Positions 8,393 to 17,366 of a DNA stretch of 64,000 nucleotides are shown here, one piece after another. The stretch's first letter is position 1. Every line of letters begins with the position of its first letter. The position numbers were made by a program, and so were the translations under genes. Source of the DNA: Pseudomonadales bacterium (GTDB taxonomy: Bacteria; Pseudomonadota; Gammaproteobacteria; Pseudomonadales; Azotimanducaceae). The stretch spans positions 96,898-160,897 of the forward strand of contig JAHRVQ010000022.1 of assembly GCA_019090615.1 (NCBI GenBank). The letters run 5' to 3'. Under the pieces are notes generated by a model that saw only the letters and a list, made by a program, of their open reading frames with translations, did not search any database and was not told the DNA's origin.

Positions 8393-9580
8393 CTAGTCGC
8401 TCCCCAATATTATAGTGCCTGCTGCATGTCGGCTGCCTAACATGCCGCCGTTTCCATGGGCGACGGCAAGTTTGGCGTCTGCTACCTGTGAATTGGACTC
8501 GCCCCTTAGTTGTCTGGTGGCTTCGAGCAATAGAAATATACCCCGCATACCCGGGTGGTTTGAGGATAAACCGCCGCCGTCAGTATTGAGAGCTGGGCCG
8601 CCAGATTGATCAAATCTTAGTTTGCCACCCTGAACCCAGTTGCCGCCTTCACCCTTGGGGCAAAAGCCCAGGTCTTCGAGCAGGGCTAGTACAGTAATGG
8701 TGAAGGAGTCGTAAATCATTGCGATATCAATCTCGGCAGGTGTAACGCCTGCTTCGCCAAATGCCTGTGGGGCCGATTGTACCGCCGCGCTGGTGGTGAT
8801 GTCGCCGCCATTTTCTGGATATTTGGTGGCTTCGCCACTGCCTAAAATCCACACTGGTGGCTTTTTGCAATCTCGGGCTATATCAGCAGAGGATATTATT
8901 ACTGCGCCGCCGCCATCTGAAATCATACAGCATTCGAGCAGGTGCAATGGGTCGGCAATCATGCGTGAATTCACTACGTCGTCGATGCTAGTTTCGCGAA
9001 TATCAAGAAATTCGAGATCTTCCATAGCCCGCACTGCTTCAGGGTTGCGCATCGCATGGTAGCGGGTAGCGGTTGCAATTTCTGCTAATTGTTCACTTGT
9101 GGTGCCATAATCATGCATATGCCGACGAGCCACCATGGCATAGTTGGCGATTAACGTCTGACCAACAAAGGATTCCATATTATCCGCTGGATGGGCACCG
9201 CCGCCTCGGCCGCCTACACCGATGGCTGTGGCATTACTGTGGGCTGTTGAACCATAAGTTAATAATGCCACGCTGGCTTTACCGGCAGCGATATCCCGCT
9301 TGGCATGGCCTGCATGGTACTCATAAGAACTGCCGCCTACCATGGTGGTATCAATAACATTAGGTTTTAGGCCAAAGTATTCAGCAATATTGAGCCCGCC
9401 CATTCCGCCGCCCTCACCTGCATCATAGATGGCGTCGACATCTGACCAGTCAAGCCCGGCGTCTTCCAGTGCTCTGGCGGCGCTTTCGGCTTTGATCTGC
9501 AGGGGTGTAACCTCTCCTTCGACATCCCGTGAAGGGTATTCATGAATGCCAACGATCGCGGCATCTCTTGTTTGGCTCAT
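8393..9580 (-). CDS. Thiolase-superfamily protein (SCPx/Ltp2-like), DUF35 partner
   Basis: The 395-residue product has a thiolase fold: N-terminal AAIVGIHEYPSRDVEG and a C-terminal half with NTDGGGLSSNHPGMRG and AVAHGNGGMLGSRHAAGTIIL. Where classical thiolases have the nucleophilic cysteine, this protein reads VGGSSYEYHAGHA (about residues 81-93), so it is not a normal acetyl-CoA acetyltransferase. In the Ltp2 group such proteins act as retro-aldolases on acyl-CoA side chains together with a DUF35 protein, which is exactly the next gene. Substrate is unknown; sterol, isoprenoid or other branched acyl-CoAs are possible. The start is well supported: reading leftward, AAGGAGGC stands just before the ATG. 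Confidence is high for the fold and moderate for the reaction. Confidence 0.88.
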   Translation of the reverse strand: MSQTRDAAIVGIHEYPSRDVEGEVTPLQIKAESAARALEDAGLDWSDVDAIYDAGEGGGMGGLNIAEYFGLKPNVIDTTMVGGSSYEYHAGHAKRDIAAGKASVALLTYGSTAHSNATAIGVGGRGGGAHPADNMESFVGQTLIANYAMVARRHMHDYGTTSEQLAEIATATRYHAMRNPEAVRAMEDLEFLDIRETSIDDVVNSRMIADPLHLLECCMISDGGGAVIISSADIARDCKKPPVWILGSGEATKYPENGGDITTSAAVQSAPQAFGEAGVTPAEIDIAMIYDSFTITVLALLEDLGFCPKGEGGNWVQGGKLRFDQSGGPALNTDGGGLSSNHPGMRGIFLLLEATRQLRGESNSQVADAKLAVAHGNGGMLGSRHAAGTIILGSD

Positions 9581-9594
9581 TGGTGCCTCCTTTC

Positions 9595-9656
9595 TTTATG
9601 AATGGTTTTATGAATGGTCTTATGAATGATTTTATAGATTGTTTTATAGTTGTTTG
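9595..9656. repeat. Short tandem repeat, about 12-bp period, five degenerate copies
   Basis: The units TTTATGAATGGT, TTTATGAATGGTC, TTATGAATGATT, TTATAGATTGTT and TTATAGTTGTTT follow each other directly upstream of the thiolase-like gene, in the 202-base spacer before coaE. The first copies are nearly identical and the last two have drifted. No protein is encoded. It is one of many local duplications in this window. Confidence 0.7.
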
Positions 9657-9782
9657 TTGATATAAAACGTCAGGTTAAGACGATAGAAGGAATGAATATA
9701 CAGAAATGCAGGCATGATTTGTAGGTGCATTTGCAGCACTTCTGTGGCAGATTGGCCGGCATTACATAGAAGGAGAGTATTG

Positions 9783-10394
9783 TTGAAAGTTATTTGTCTG
9801 ACCGGTGGTATGGCTTCCGGAAAATCTACTGCGACCCAATTTTTAAAGGCCAGGGGGGCGGATATTATTGATGCAGATTTACTCGGCCATCAGGTCTACG
9901 AACCGGATACAGAAGGCTATATTCAGGTAATTGAGGCATTTGGTCGTGATCTTATTGGTAATGCGGGGCTGGGTGAGGGCAAGCAGATAGATCGAAAAAT
10001 TCTCGGCGGTAAGGTTTTTGGTAAACCAGAAGAATTGACTCGTTTGACCGATATCGTCTGGCCACAAATCAGACAATTGGCGGAGCAACAAATTGCAGCA
10101 ATAAAAGCCGCCAACGCAGATGCAACTGTGGTGCTTGAAGCAGCAGTGCTTTTTGAAGCGGGCTGGGAGGATATGGGTGACGAAATTTGGGTTGTTGTTG
10201 TTGAGCGGGAGATAGCCATCGAGCGGGCTATAAAGCGGGATGGATTTCCCCGCGAAGGGGTAGAAAGTCGGCTGGACGCACAACTATCCAACAAGGAACG
10301 TATTCAGGGCGCAAGCACCGTTATAGACAACAGTACTACGCTTGAAGCTATGCAGGCGCAACTAGAGAAAGAGTGGCAACGTTTTAAAGACTGA
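9783..10394 (+). CDS. coaE: Dephospho-CoA kinase CoaE
   Basis: CoaE phosphorylates the ribose 3'-hydroxyl of dephospho-CoA with ATP, the last step of coenzyme A synthesis, in the cytoplasm. The protein begins KVICLTGGMASGKST, with the Walker A loop at about residues 8-16. It continues with DADLLGHQVYEP, the CoA-binding region, and VLEAAVLFEAGWEDMGDEIWVV, then the lid region RDGFPREGVESRLDAQLSNKER. A longer frame is open to 9714. I prefer the TTG at 9783 because AGGAG stands seven bases before it and the resulting 203 residues match the family length; the adjacent TTG at 9780 is a weaker alternative. The usual neighbours pilD and yacG are absent. Upstream is the divergent thiolase-like gene and downstream a convergent HDOD gene. 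Confidence 0.95.
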   Translation: MKVICLTGGMASGKSTATQFLKARGADIIDADLLGHQVYEPDTEGYIQVIEAFGRDLIGNAGLGEGKQIDRKILGGKVFGKPEELTRLTDIVWPQIRQLAEQQIAAIKAANADATVVLEAAVLFEAGWEDMGDEIWVVVVEREIAIERAIKRDGFPREGVESRLDAQLSNKERIQGASTVIDNSTTLEAMQAQLEKEWQRFKD

Positions 10395-10426
10395 AGCGGT
10401 ATCTGTTCTGTGTCTATATCAAACTA

Positions 10427-11311
10427 TTAATCCATAGAACTAAAACCAGACGTGATACTTTGATCTTCGATGTTTTCCTTGAGCGTTGTATAGTCGTAGG
10501 TGCTTAAGCCTACATGGTCCAGGACGGATGCCTCTAATCTGGACCATTCATAGTCGCTGGTCTGTTCGCCTAAGGTTTGATAAGTTTCACAAATATTTTC
10601 AGCCATTTTCAGGATTGCCAAAAGGTTTTTTTTGCGGCTATTTTTATAGTTAGTATTGGCGAAGATGTCGTCCACTGAGTGGTGATCCTGAATCGCTTCT
10701 GAAATATAATTGGGTAGGTTCCAGGCTTTGCTCACGTAATAGCCGACCACGCAATGGTTGGTATTAAATACCTCATTTTCGACGTCTACAATACGCCTTT
10801 CTTCTATAGCGTAGCTTTCCACGACAACCGATGGAAAGGTTTCAAAACGCGATAACATCAGCATATTACCGCAATTATGGAACAGGCCAAACAGATAGGC
10901 TTCATCGGGGCTGGCAAGGCCGATATCTTTACTGATGGCGGCGCTAACTACGGCAACGTCCATGGCTGAGTCCCAGAATCGGGTCATTTTAATGATTTTA
11001 TCGTCACTCAGTGAGCTTCGAATGGAGAGTGAATTGACAAGATTCACCACAGTGGCTATGCCAAGCAACGAGATCGCCTGATGTACGGAGGTTATCTTGT
11101 CGCTAAGCCCAAAAAAGGGTGAGTTGATAGTTTTTAGAATACTGCCGCATAGGCCAATGTCCTGCATAATTAACCTGGTGATACTATCAATACTACAATT
11201 GTCATCCATTTGTTCCATTTGCAGATCTACCATGATCTGAGGTTGCGGTGGAATGGATATTCCTTGTAAGAGCTCCTTGATCTGAGCTGTGGTTAGTTGG
11301 TTGTCATCCAT
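10427..11311 (-). CDS. HDOD-domain signalling protein
   Basis: The 294-residue protein consists mainly of one HDOD domain (about residues 15-215), a catalytically degenerate relative of HD phosphohydrolases found in bacterial signalling proteins. Typical segments are IPPQPQIMVDLQMEQMDD, LCGSILKTINSPFFGLSDKI, SVHQAISLLG and PDEAYLFGLFHNCGNMLMLSRF, followed by the helix with NTNHCVVGYYVSKAWNLP. The HD pair appears as FHNCG, so metal binding and hydrolysis are unlikely. No receiver, GGDEF or kinase domain is attached. Such proteins often take part in motility or stress signalling, but no partner is seen nearby. A second HDOD gene lies at 21506-22333. It converges with coaE, and its start faces prfB across 228 bases. 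Confidence 0.88.
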   Translation of the reverse strand: MDDNQLTTAQIKELLQGISIPPQPQIMVDLQMEQMDDNCSIDSITRLIMQDIGLCGSILKTINSPFFGLSDKITSVHQAISLLGIATVVNLVNSLSIRSSLSDDKIIKMTRFWDSAMDVAVVSAAISKDIGLASPDEAYLFGLFHNCGNMLMLSRFETFPSVVVESYAIEERRIVDVENEVFNTNHCVVGYYVSKAWNLPNYISEAIQDHHSVDDIFANTNYKNSRKKNLLAILKMAENICETYQTLGEQTSDYEWSRLEASVLDHVGLSTYDYTTLKENIEDQSITSGFSSMD

Positions 11312-11539
11312 TGAATTTCCTGAATATGAGCCAAAACCGGAATTGTCTAGCCGGCATTAGTTTATCCCTGTAATTGTAGATCAGCTTCTGCCAACCTGGC
11401 GGAAGAAACTGCCAGATAATTGAATTGATCTCTTTGTAGCGACTCTGATGCAGTTCGTTTACAATGCGCGCTCCGCTATAAATGGCCGTTGTGGCGTGTT
11501 TCGCCCTAAAATGGTCGGCCTAAAAAATTGAAGAATTTG

Positions 11540-12635
11540 ATGGAAATAAATCCGCTGATTACCTTAATGAAAGATCTCAAAGAGCGCACTGACGTTCTCA
11601 GGGGGTATCTTTGACTATGAGCTGCGCAAAGAACGACTGGCAGAAGTAGAACTAGAATTGGCGGATTCCGGGGTTTGGGACCGGCCTGAGTATGCCCAGA
11701 AATTGGGTAAAGAAAGGTCTGCACTTGAAGCTGTGGTATTCACCATAGATAAACTTGATGGGGGTCTGGAAGAGTCAACGGACCTGGTCGAATTGGCTAA
11801 AGAGGAAGATGATGAATCCTTGATTGCAGACGTACAGTCTGACCTAGCAGAGCTGGATCAACAGCTGAAGGTGCTTGAATTTCGTCGTATGTTTGATGGT
11901 GAGATGGATGCCAATAGTGCCTACCTGGATATTCAATCAGGGTCTGGCGGCACAGAAGCCCAGGACTGGGCCAATATGTTATTAAGAATGTATTTGCGCT
12001 GGGGTGAAGCGAAGGGATTTAAGACCGACATTATGGAAATAACTGATGGTGATGTAGCGGGCATCAAGGGCGCTACTATTCGCTTCGAAGGTGATTATGC
12101 TTATGGTTGGTTGCGCACCGAGACTGGCGTACATCGACTGGTCAGGAAATCGCCGTTTGATTCCGGCAGTCGGCGACATACATCTTTTGCGTCGGTTTTT
12201 GCATCCCCCGAGCTAGATGATGATATTGAAATTGAAATAAATATGGCTGAAGTACGAGTTGATACCTATCGCGCCAGTGGCGCGGGCGGTCAGCATGTGA
12301 ATAAAACAGATTCGGCCATTCGGCTAACGCATGTTCCTTCTGGCATTGTGGTGCAATGTCAAAATCAACGCTCTCAACATAAAAACCGAGATCAGGCGAT
12401 GAAGCAGTTAAAGGCCAAATTATACGAGCTTGAGGAACAGAAACGGCGCGCTGAGATGCAAGAAGTTGAAGATAGCAAGTCGGCCATTAGTTGGGGGAGT
12501 CAAATTCGCTCATATGTTCTGGACTCAGCTCGTATTAAAGACTTAAGAACAAATATTGAAACATCAAATACCCAGGCGGTGCTTGATGGTGATCTCGACC
12601 AATTTATCGTTGCCAGTTTAAAACAGGGGCTTTGA
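11540..12635 (+). CDS. prfB: Peptide chain release factor 2, with programmed +1 frameshift
   Basis: RF2 recognises UGA and UAA stop codons and triggers peptidyl-tRNA hydrolysis on the ribosome. The gene is in two frames: 11540-11611 encodes 24 residues ([15 protein letters not shown]...RGYL), then TGA at 11612-11614. After skipping the T at 11612 the frame continues 11613-12635 ([20 protein letters not shown]...). The joined product of 364 residues matches the family length. The second part contains the SPF anticodon-like tripeptide ([15 protein letters not shown]) and the GGQ motif ([14 protein letters not shown]). The ribosome shifts when RF2 is scarce, so the gene regulates itself. lysS follows at once, the common prfB-lysS arrangement. 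Simple gene callers would start the gene too late. Confidence 0.97.
11600..11614 (+). promoter_or_regulatory. RF2 programmed +1 frameshift site
   Basis: The bases AGGGGGTATCTTTGA, followed by C, form the standard RF2 recoding element. A Shine-Dalgarno-like AGGGGG stands just before the slippery CTT, and an in-frame TGA followed by C is a poorly terminated context. tRNA-Leu slips from CTT to TTT, restoring the long frame. This is a conserved autoregulatory device and not a sequencing error. Confidence 0.97.
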
Positions 12636-12640
12636 GCATC

Positions 12641-14125
12641 ATGCCAGAAGACAATAATGATATTATCGCGCTGCGGGCTGACAAGTTGGCGGAACTGCGG
12701 CGACAGGGTAATGCGTTTCCGAATGACTTTCGGCGCGAACATTTTGCTGAAACGCTACATGCAGAATATGCCAACGAAACCAAACAGGCGTTAGCCGAAG
12801 CGCAAATTGAAACCAGTGTTGCCGGTCGCGTTATGTTGCGCCGAGCGATGGGAAAGGCCAGTTTTGTGACGCTGCAGGATATGACTGGACGTATTCAGGC
12901 TTATATCCGCAAGAGTGATGTGGGTGACGAAGCTTATGCGCAGTTCAACCAGTGGGATATTGGCGATATTGTGGCGATCTCTGGTGTGTTGATGAAAACT
13001 AACAAAGGCGAGTTGTCAGTGCATGCTCAGGAAATTACCATGCTGACAAAATCCTTACGACCATTGCCAGAAAAACATGCGGGATTAATCGATACCGAAG
13101 TAAGGTATCGGCAGCGTTATCTCGACTTGATGATGAATGAGGCTAGCCGCGAAGTGTTCGTCAAACGCAGTAAAATTGTTGATTGTATTCGCCGTTATTT
13201 CTCTGATCGGCAATTTATGGAAGTTGAAACGCCGATGATGTTGTCATCCCCGGGTGGCGCAACTGCATTACCTTTTACTACCCATTATAATGCCCTTGAT
13301 ATTGAAATGTATCTGCGGGTGGCGCCAGAGCTGAATTTAAAAAGATTGGTAGTCGGCGGTTTTGAGCGGGTCTTCGAAATTAATCGTAATTTCCGTAATG
13401 AGGGTATGTCTACCAAACATAGTCCCGAATTTACTATGTTAGAGTTTTATCAGGCCTACGCTGACTATAATGATTTGATGGACCTTACAGAAGATCTGTT
13501 CCGTCAAATTGCCCACAAGGTGCTTGGCAGTACGTCATTTACCTACCGACAGGTAAATATTGATTTTGGTCAGCCATTTCAGAGAATGACCATGGCTGAG
13601 GCCATTCTGGCCTTTAATGCGGATATCTCTGCGGAACAGTTATCCAATAAGGTAGCTGCAATAGCATTGGCTAAAAAATTGAGCATTCATGTAAACGATG
13701 CCTGGGGTCTGGGCAAAGTTATCATGGAAATTTTTGAAGCAGTTGTTGAAGATAAAATTCAACAGCCTGTTTTTATCACCCAACACCCCACAGAAGTATC
13801 ACCCCTGGCAAGACGGAATGATAATGACCCGGAGCTAACTGATCGATTTGAGCTTTTTTGTATGGGTCAGGAAATTGCCAATGGTTTCTCGGAGCTGAAT
13901 GATGCAGAAGACCAGGCGGAACGATTCCGTCAGCAGACAGAAGCTAAAGACGCGGGTGATGCAGAAGCGATGCATTACGATCACGATTATGTGGCGGCGC
14001 TGGAATACGGCTTGCCGCCTACTGCAGGCGAAGGCATTGGTATCGATCGGCTAGTGATGTTATTGACTGATTCTGCATCCATTCGGGATGTTATTTTATT
14101 TCCTCATATGCGCCCCAAAAATTAG
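12641..14125 (+). CDS. lysS: Lysyl-tRNA synthetase, class II
   Basis: LysS charges tRNA-Lys with lysine in the cytoplasm. The 494-residue product has the N-terminal OB-fold anticodon-binding domain (about 55-145: [29 protein letters not shown]). The class II catalytic domain follows, with motif 1 near [15 protein letters not shown], motif 2 [18 protein letters not shown] and motif 3 [16 protein letters not shown], ending in [10 protein letters not shown]. The frame is also open from a TTG at 12632 that overlaps the prfB stop. AGGGG at 12625-12629 is spaced correctly for the ATG at 12641, which I therefore chose. The gene overlaps or abuts prfB and is probably co-transcribed with it. ung follows 26 bases later on the same strand. 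Confidence 0.97.
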   Translation: MPEDNNDIIALRADKLAELRRQGNAFPNDFRREHFAETLHAEYANETKQALAEAQIETSVAGRVMLRRAMGKASFVTLQDMTGRIQAYIRKSDVGDEAYAQFNQWDIGDIVAISGVLMKTNKGELSVHAQEITMLTKSLRPLPEKHAGLIDTEVRYRQRYLDLMMNEASREVFVKRSKIVDCIRRYFSDRQFMEVETPMMLSSPGGATALPFTTHYNALDIEMYLRVAPELNLKRLVVGGFERVFEINRNFRNEGMSTKHSPEFTMLEFYQAYADYNDLMDLTEDLFRQIAHKVLGSTSFTYRQVNIDFGQPFQRMTMAEAILAFNADISAEQLSNKVAAIALAKKLSIHVNDAWGLGKVIMEIFEAVVEDKIQQPVFITQHPTEVSPLARRNDNDPELTDRFELFCMGQEIANGFSELNDAEDQAERFRQQTEAKDAGDAEAMHYDHDYVAALEYGLPPTAGEGIGIDRLVMLLTDSASIRDVILFPHMRPKN

Positions 14126-14151
14126 CCATGGCAGCGCTTTTATAATCACTA

Positions 14152-14841
14152 ATGTCTGATTCAATAATTGCACCACTACATCCAGACTGGCTGTTCCATC
14201 TTAGGTCAGAATTTGACCAGCCCTATATGACAGTTTTACGAGAATTTTTAACAACTCAAAAGCGCAATCAAACGATTATATATCCTGCCGCTGAAGAGTA
14301 TTTTAATGCCCTCAATACTACTCCGCTGGGCGAGGTCAAAGTGATTATTCTGGGCCAGGACCCGTATCATGGAGCTGATCAGGCTCATGGTTTAAGTTTT
14401 TCGGTGCGATCAGATGTGACTATACCGCCTTCATTGAAGAATATATTCAAAGAGCTACAGCAGGATCTGGGATTTGAGCGACCCTTTCCCCATGGCAATT
14501 TAATGGACTGGGCTAGACAGGGCGTTTTGCTTTTGAACAGTGTGTTGACTGTTACGGCTAATCAGGCAGCTTCGCATAAAGGCAAAGGATGGGAACAATT
14601 CACGGACCGGGTAATTGAGCTGGTGTCGCAGCAAAGGTCGAGTTGTGTTTTTTTATTATGGGGCGCGCAGGCACAAAAAAAATCCCAGCTGATTGATGCG
14701 AACAACCACCTGGTATTAACTGCGCCACATCCCTCGCCATTATCAGCTTATCGTGGTTTTTTTGGTTGCCAGCATTTTTCTCGGTGTAACGATTATTTAC
14801 TACAGACGGGACAGGTAGTGATAAACTGGCAGATAGATTGA
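14152..14841 (+). CDS. ung: Uracil-DNA glycosylase, family 1
   Basis: Ung removes uracil from DNA, starting base-excision repair of deaminated cytosine. The 229-residue length is normal. The water-activating motif GQDPYHG (about residues 68-74) is followed by QAHGLSFSV. The uracil-binding phenylalanine region PPSLKNIFKEL, LLNSVLTV and the leucine-loop motif HPSPLSAYRGFFGCQHFS are all present. The start ATG lies 26 bases after lysS, so it may be read from the same transcript. A hairpin at 14847-14869 follows directly and separates it from the convergent LysR gene. Confidence 0.97.
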   Translation: MSDSIIAPLHPDWLFHLRSEFDQPYMTVLREFLTTQKRNQTIIYPAAEEYFNALNTTPLGEVKVIILGQDPYHGADQAHGLSFSVRSDVTIPPSLKNIFKELQQDLGFERPFPHGNLMDWARQGVLLLNSVLTVTANQAASHKGKGWEQFTDRVIELVSQQRSSCVFLLWGAQAQKKSQLIDANNHLVLTAPHPSPLSAYRGFFGCQHFSRCNDYLLQTGQVVINWQID

Positions 14842-14846
14842 AAGGA

Positions 14847-14869
14847 CTAGCCTGAATAGGTCAGGCTAG
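14847..14869. terminator. Hairpin between convergent ung and lysR-type gene
   Basis: A perfect 9-bp stem (CTAGCCTGA and complement, loop ATAGG) begins five bases after the ung stop and includes the stop codon of the convergent LysR gene. On the plus strand AGAATTTTCC follows, and on the minus strand TCCTTTC. The U-tract is weak, so bidirectional termination is plausible but unproven. Confidence 0.5.
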
Positions 14870-15773
14870 CAGAATTTTCCTGGACCAGTGTTTGTAAAAA
14901 ATGCATTACTGCCTGGACGCGGGCGTGATCAAAGATATCCTCATGTATCGCTAACCAGAAAGATCGATTGATAGTCACGTCGGCCGCCAAAACTAGCTTA
15001 AGTTCCTTACTAGGTTGGCCAACAAAATTTGGCAACATGGCGATGCCGCAGCCAGAGCAGGCCAGCTGTTTTTGCGCTAACAGGCTGGAGCTGGTGAGTG
15101 CCGGTTTGAGCCCTGGCGCTATTTCGTCGTAATAGCGCAAACTGGGTGAGTAAATTAAATCATCCACATAACCAATAAGACGATGCGCATATAACTGGTC
15201 AATTGCCTTAATCGGTGGGTGATTCTCAAGGTATTCTTTACTGGCGTATAGTTTCAAATCGTAATTAGTGAGTTTGCTCACTTTTAGCCGCCCGCGGGTA
15301 GGCCTTGCTAATAAAACCGCCATATCCGCCTCACGTTTAGAGACACTTAAAAATCCACTGGTGGCAACCAGTTCTATATTAAGCATTGGATGAGCTTTGA
15401 TCAGCCCCATCAATGCTGGTGCTATAACTACATTGCCAAATGCCTCCGTGACGCTCAAGCGCACAGTGCCAGCAATACGATTAATTTCCCCTGTTAAAGA
15501 TTCGTTGATGTCAGTCACAATGGCTTCCATCTGTTCAACCTGGGCTAACATCCATTCGCCAGGTTTGCTAAGCAAATGCCCTTTGCTGGACCGATTAAAC
15601 AGGGTTGCGCCAATAGTGGTTTCCAGGCGTCGTATTCTGCGCCCAAGGGTAGTTGCATCCAGATGCAGGATTGCAGCAGCAGCGTCCAGGTTAGTTTGTC
15701 TGGCAACGGTTAAAAAAATGCGCAAATCGTCCCAGTTGGCCTGCGCTAATTTCTGTTTGTTTATATCGTGCAT
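14847..15773 (-). CDS. LysR-family transcriptional regulator of the valine operon
   Basis: The 308-residue protein has the LysR plan: an N-terminal winged helix-turn-helix (about residues 15-75: WDDLRIFLTVARQTNLDAAA, LGRRIRRLETTIGATLFNR) and a C-terminal substrate-binding domain of the periplasmic-binding fold (VRLSVTEAFGNVVIAP, GCGIAMLPNFVG). Its start lies 99 bases from mmsA on the opposite strand, and three ACTGCA/TGCAGT half-sites stand directly before it. LysR proteins usually control a divergent operon and themselves. The likely target is therefore the mmsA-acyl-CoA dehydrogenase-hydratase-hydrolase-mmsB operon, with an effector such as a valine-pathway intermediate. Family and position are clear; target and effector are inferred. 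Confidence 0.9.
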   Translation of the reverse strand: MHDINKQKLAQANWDDLRIFLTVARQTNLDAAAAILHLDATTLGRRIRRLETTIGATLFNRSSKGHLLSKPGEWMLAQVEQMEAIVTDINESLTGEINRIAGTVRLSVTEAFGNVVIAPALMGLIKAHPMLNIELVATSGFLSVSKREADMAVLLARPTRGRLKVSKLTNYDLKLYASKEYLENHPPIKAIDQLYAHRLIGYVDDLIYSPSLRYYDEIAPGLKPALTSSSLLAQKQLACSGCGIAMLPNFVGQPSKELKLVLAADVTINRSFWLAIHEDIFDHARVQAVMHFLQTLVQENSASLTYSG

Positions 15774-15800
15774 ACTGCATTATTGCAGTTATATACTGCA
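15774..15800. promoter_or_regulatory. Probable LysR operator: three alternating half-sites
   Basis: ACTGCA (15774-15779), TGCAGT (15784-15789) and ACTGCA (15795-15800) form two overlapping palindromes, ACTGCA-TTAT-TGCAGT and TGCAGT-TATAT-ACTGCA, directly before the lysR-type start codon. The position in the divergent promoter region and the dyad symmetry suit a LysR-type autoregulatory site. Base-level assignment is inference. Confidence 0.6.
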
Positions 15801-15872
15801 TAATCACCTGTATATCCTTCAGGATGCATTTTATATGATGCTGCAACTTTGAATCTTCGATAGGTAATTGAA

Positions 15873-17366
15873 ATGGCTAAGATCCTGGATGTTTATATCA
15901 ATGGTGGTTTTCGCGCCAGTGCCAGCAGCGAAACCATCCCGGTTTTGAACCCAGCCACGCAGGAGGTGTTGGTTGAGGCACCTTATACATTAATGTCTGA
16001 AATCGATTCAGCGGTTGCCGCCGCGCAGGCGGCTTTCTTAAAGTGGCGTCGGGTGCCGTCGCCTGAGCGGGCTCGGCTGATGTTGAATTATCAACTTTTG
16101 TTAAAACAACATCATGATGAAATCGCTGAAATATTAGCCAAAGAAACAGGCAAAACCTTTGCCGATGCAAAAGGCGATGTATGGCGCGGGATTGAAGTCG
16201 CAGAGCAGGCCTGTAATGTACCTTCGATGATGATGGGAGAAACTTCTGAAAATGTTGCCCGTGGCATTGATACCTATAGCCTGATACAGCCGTTGGGCGT
16301 TTGTGTAGGTATTACACCGTTTAATTTTCCAGCCATGATTCCATTGTGGATGTTTCCCATGGCAATAGCCTGTGGTAATACCTTTGTTTTAAAACCATCT
16401 GAACAAGATCCATTAACGCCCAATCGATTGGTCGAATTGTTCTATGAAGCAGGGTTTCCAGAAGATTTGTTACAACTGGTTCATGGCGGTAAGGAGCAGG
16501 TGGATGCCTTGATTACTCATGCAGATACTCGGGCTATATCATTTGTTGGTTCGGTGGCTGTTGGCCAGCATGTCTATCGTACCGGTACTGACCAGCTGAA
16601 ACGGGTGCAATGTATGGCCGGTGCAAAAAATCATATGCTTGTTATGCCTGATGCTGATAAGGAACAGGTCATCAGCGCGCTAGTTGGGTCGTCAGTAGGT
16701 GCTGCTGGACAGCGCTGTATGGCAATCTCGGTGGCTGTTTTTGTGGGTGCTGCACAACAGTGGTTGCCAGAGCTTGCGGCTGCTATGAGTGAAGTTCGAC
16801 CAGGTGCATGGGATGATGAAAGTGCGGCTTATGGGCCTCAAATAAGCCCTCAGGCCAGAAGCCGAGTGCTGAGTTATATTGAAAAAGGCAAGACCGAAGG
16901 TGCTACCTGTCTATTGGACGGCAGCGACTGCTCGGTGGATGGTATGCCGGATGGTAACTGGGTTGGGCCGACGTTATTTGCTGACGCCAGTACTGATATG
17001 AGCATCTATACTGATGAAATATTTGGTCCGGTGCTGGTATCGTTAAATGCAGATACCTTAGATGACGCGATTAAAATTATTAATGCTAATCCCTATGGTA
17101 ATGGCACGTCGATCTTTACTGCTTCAGGGGGTGCGGCGAGAAAATTCCAGAGTGAGATAGAAGTGGGACAGGTGGGCATTAATATTCCGATTCCAGTGCC
17201 GCTGCCATTTTTCTCTTTTACCGGCTGGAAAAATTCTTTTTATGGTGACCAGCATGCTTATGGTAAGCAGGCGGTACGTTTTTATACTGAGACTAAAACG
17301 ATTACTGCCCGCTGGTTCTCTGAAGATGCGGTTGTACAGTCTAATATGACCATTGACCTCAAATAA
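15873..17366 (+). CDS. mmsA: Methylmalonate-semialdehyde dehydrogenase (CoA-acylating)
   Basis: MmsA oxidises methylmalonate semialdehyde with NAD and CoA to propionyl-CoA, the end of the valine branch. The 497-residue product is an aldehyde dehydrogenase with the MmsA-specific stretch [18 protein letters not shown] and the catalytic cysteine in [11 protein letters not shown]. Other markers are [21 protein letters not shown], the NAD-site SFVGSVAVG, and [22 protein letters not shown] near the C-terminus, typical of CoA-dependent members. It is the first gene of a five-gene rightward operon. Its TAA stop shares one base with the ATG of the following acyl-CoA dehydrogenase. Divergent from the LysR gene. 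Confidence 0.96.
   Translation: MAKILDVYINGGFRASASSETIPVLNPATQEVLVEAPYTLMSEIDSAVAAAQAAFLKWRRVPSPERARLMLNYQLLLKQHHDEIAEILAKETGKTFADAKGDVWRGIEVAEQACNVPSMMMGETSENVARGIDTYSLIQPLGVCVGITPFNFPAMIPLWMFPMAIACGNTFVLKPSEQDPLTPNRLVELFYEAGFPEDLLQLVHGGKEQVDALITHADTRAISFVGSVAVGQHVYRTGTDQLKRVQCMAGAKNHMLVMPDADKEQVISALVGSSVGAAGQRCMAISVAVFVGAAQQWLPELAAAMSEVRPGAWDDESAAYGPQISPQARSRVLSYIEKGKTEGATCLLDGSDCSVDGMPDGNWVGPTLFADASTDMSIYTDEIFGPVLVSLNADTLDDAIKIINANPYGNGTSIFTASGGAARKFQSEIEVGQVGINIPIPVPLPFFSFTGWKNSFYGDQHAYGKQAVRFYTETKTITARWFSEDAVVQSNMTIDLK

Noticed and set aside
11612..11614. Premature stop in prfB taken as a pseudogene
   Set aside because: The stop is part of the conserved programmed frameshift element and both halves encode intact RF2.
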